A stretch of 64,000 nucleotides of DNA from NCBI RefSeq assembly GCF_041296385.1, contig NC_091020.1, positions 30,336,001 to 30,400,000 of the forward strand. Reading direction: 5' to 3'. Under the pieces are notes generated by a model that saw only the letters and a list, made by a program, of their open reading frames with translations, did not search any database and was not told the DNA's origin. Within the stretch, counting starts at the first letter, position 1. Each line of letters opens with the position of its first letter. Shown in pieces: positions 63,261-64,000 of this stretch. The DNA comes from Aphelocoma coerulescens. Taxonomy: Eukaryota; Chordata; Aves; Passeriformes; Corvidae. A program made the position numbers and the translations under genes.

Positions 63261-64000
63261 TGCTTCTTTAAGCATCCAAACCACTCATTTGTGGCAGCTG
63301 TAAGAAGAGGTTTCTACTAGGTAGATGTACCTGGTTCTGTGACAAATTTTGTGGACCCGCCTTGTGTGGATTGGGCTGTTTTATTTGCCCTCTGCTACAT
63401 CTCTTTCCTTAGTTTTCTTCTTCAGCTGAAACATAAAAAACCTGCTTAATTTGCCCAGGCTGTGGCATCTCATCAGATTAGGCCTGTGATCCAGTTTCCT
63501 CATGTTGGCAATGACACCAAGTGCCAAGTAAAGGTTTGTGTTCTGGGCAAATCCTTACTGGTGCGATGTTTTCATTCTTGCTCACAGCAGGGAGATCAAA
63601 CAGAAGAATGGGCTGCAGATAGTTGAAGAGAAAAAAGCTCTGGGAATTTATTACTTTACTTTTTTCACAGGGAGAACAAGAAAAAATAAGGCAGCACCTC
63701 TTGGCAAACAGTTCTATTAAGTACAGTCTGCAAGAACTGTGTATGAAAATAAGCTTAAATTATTTTGATTGTTCATGTAGAAAGGAGACAAAGAAAAGGT
63801 AAAATGGTAAAGGAATTAAAAAGGACGTGGTTGCAGAAGGTGGGAACATCTGTTTTGCTACTTCTAATGACAGAACTTGGGACTATTCATGTTAACAAAA
63901 AGTAGAAAATTTTTATACAAAATATAATAAATTTTGTTTTGTGTGTGGTTGGCTGTGGAACTCACACCACTAGAAAAGTTTAAGACAGCATTCAAACTGC
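63261..64000. other. intergenic sequence, no gene recognised
   Basis: AT-rich DNA to the right edge with no supported gene or repeat. Confidence 0.5.

Noticed and set aside
25621..64000. VAX1 homeobox exons expected from synteny
   Set aside because: I looked for the homeodomain helix-3 coding signature (WFQNRR) and a suitable CpG-rich exon and found none.
1..64000. CRISPR arrays, operons, tRNA or rRNA genes
   Set aside because: No spaced direct repeats, no prokaryotic gene packing, and no tRNA- or rRNA-like sequence was recognised; the window is vertebrate nuclear DNA.

Overview
The window looks like bird nuclear DNA. It is AT-rich and intron-rich, with GT/AG introns, CR1 LINE tails and two LTR-like pieces of kinds I associate with avian endogenous retroviruses (ERVs). 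The species cannot be read from it; a neoavian or songbird genome would fit the LTR types.

The only protein-coding gene I can support is the 5' part of SHTN1 (shootin-1, KIAA1598). It lies on the minus strand and occupies roughly the first 25.6 kb. Seven coding exons can be placed to the base from splice sites, reading phase and match to the shootin-1 protein: 25268-25325 (start codon), 18517-18569, 11874-11934, 7683-7777, 5404-5572, 2752-2849 and 1733-1814. They join in frame into 616 nt (residues 1-205 plus one base of codon 206). The exon that should follow is not in the window, so the gene continues off the left edge. All seven exons are intact, and the sequence includes the shootin-1 Pak1 target Ser101 in its K-R-I-S context. 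The first exon sits in a strong CpG island (about 24.6-25.6 kb).

Immediately upstream of the promoter is a decayed CR1 element, about 25.6-26.4 kb, in the same orientation as the gene. From there to 64 kb I find no recognisable coding exon. That stretch holds simple repeats, a second CR1 tail (about 55.98-56.27 kb), a truncated ERVK-like LTR (about 58.71-59.0 kb), an ERVL-like solo LTR (about 62.43-63.26 kb), an isolated CpG island at 59.25-59.5 kb, and several blocks whose texture resembles conserved non-coding enhancers. In mammals the next gene upstream of SHTN1 is the homeobox gene VAX1, across a long regulatory interval, and this 38 kb is plausibly part of the equivalent interval. VAX1 itself is not seen here.

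I found no new coding system. The points most worth a second look are the isolated CpG island (possible distal promoter), the intron-3 block rich in homeodomain-type sites, the CR1 abutting the SHTN1 promoter, and the enhancer-like blocks upstream. Sequence conservation is inferred from texture only; no alignment was possible.
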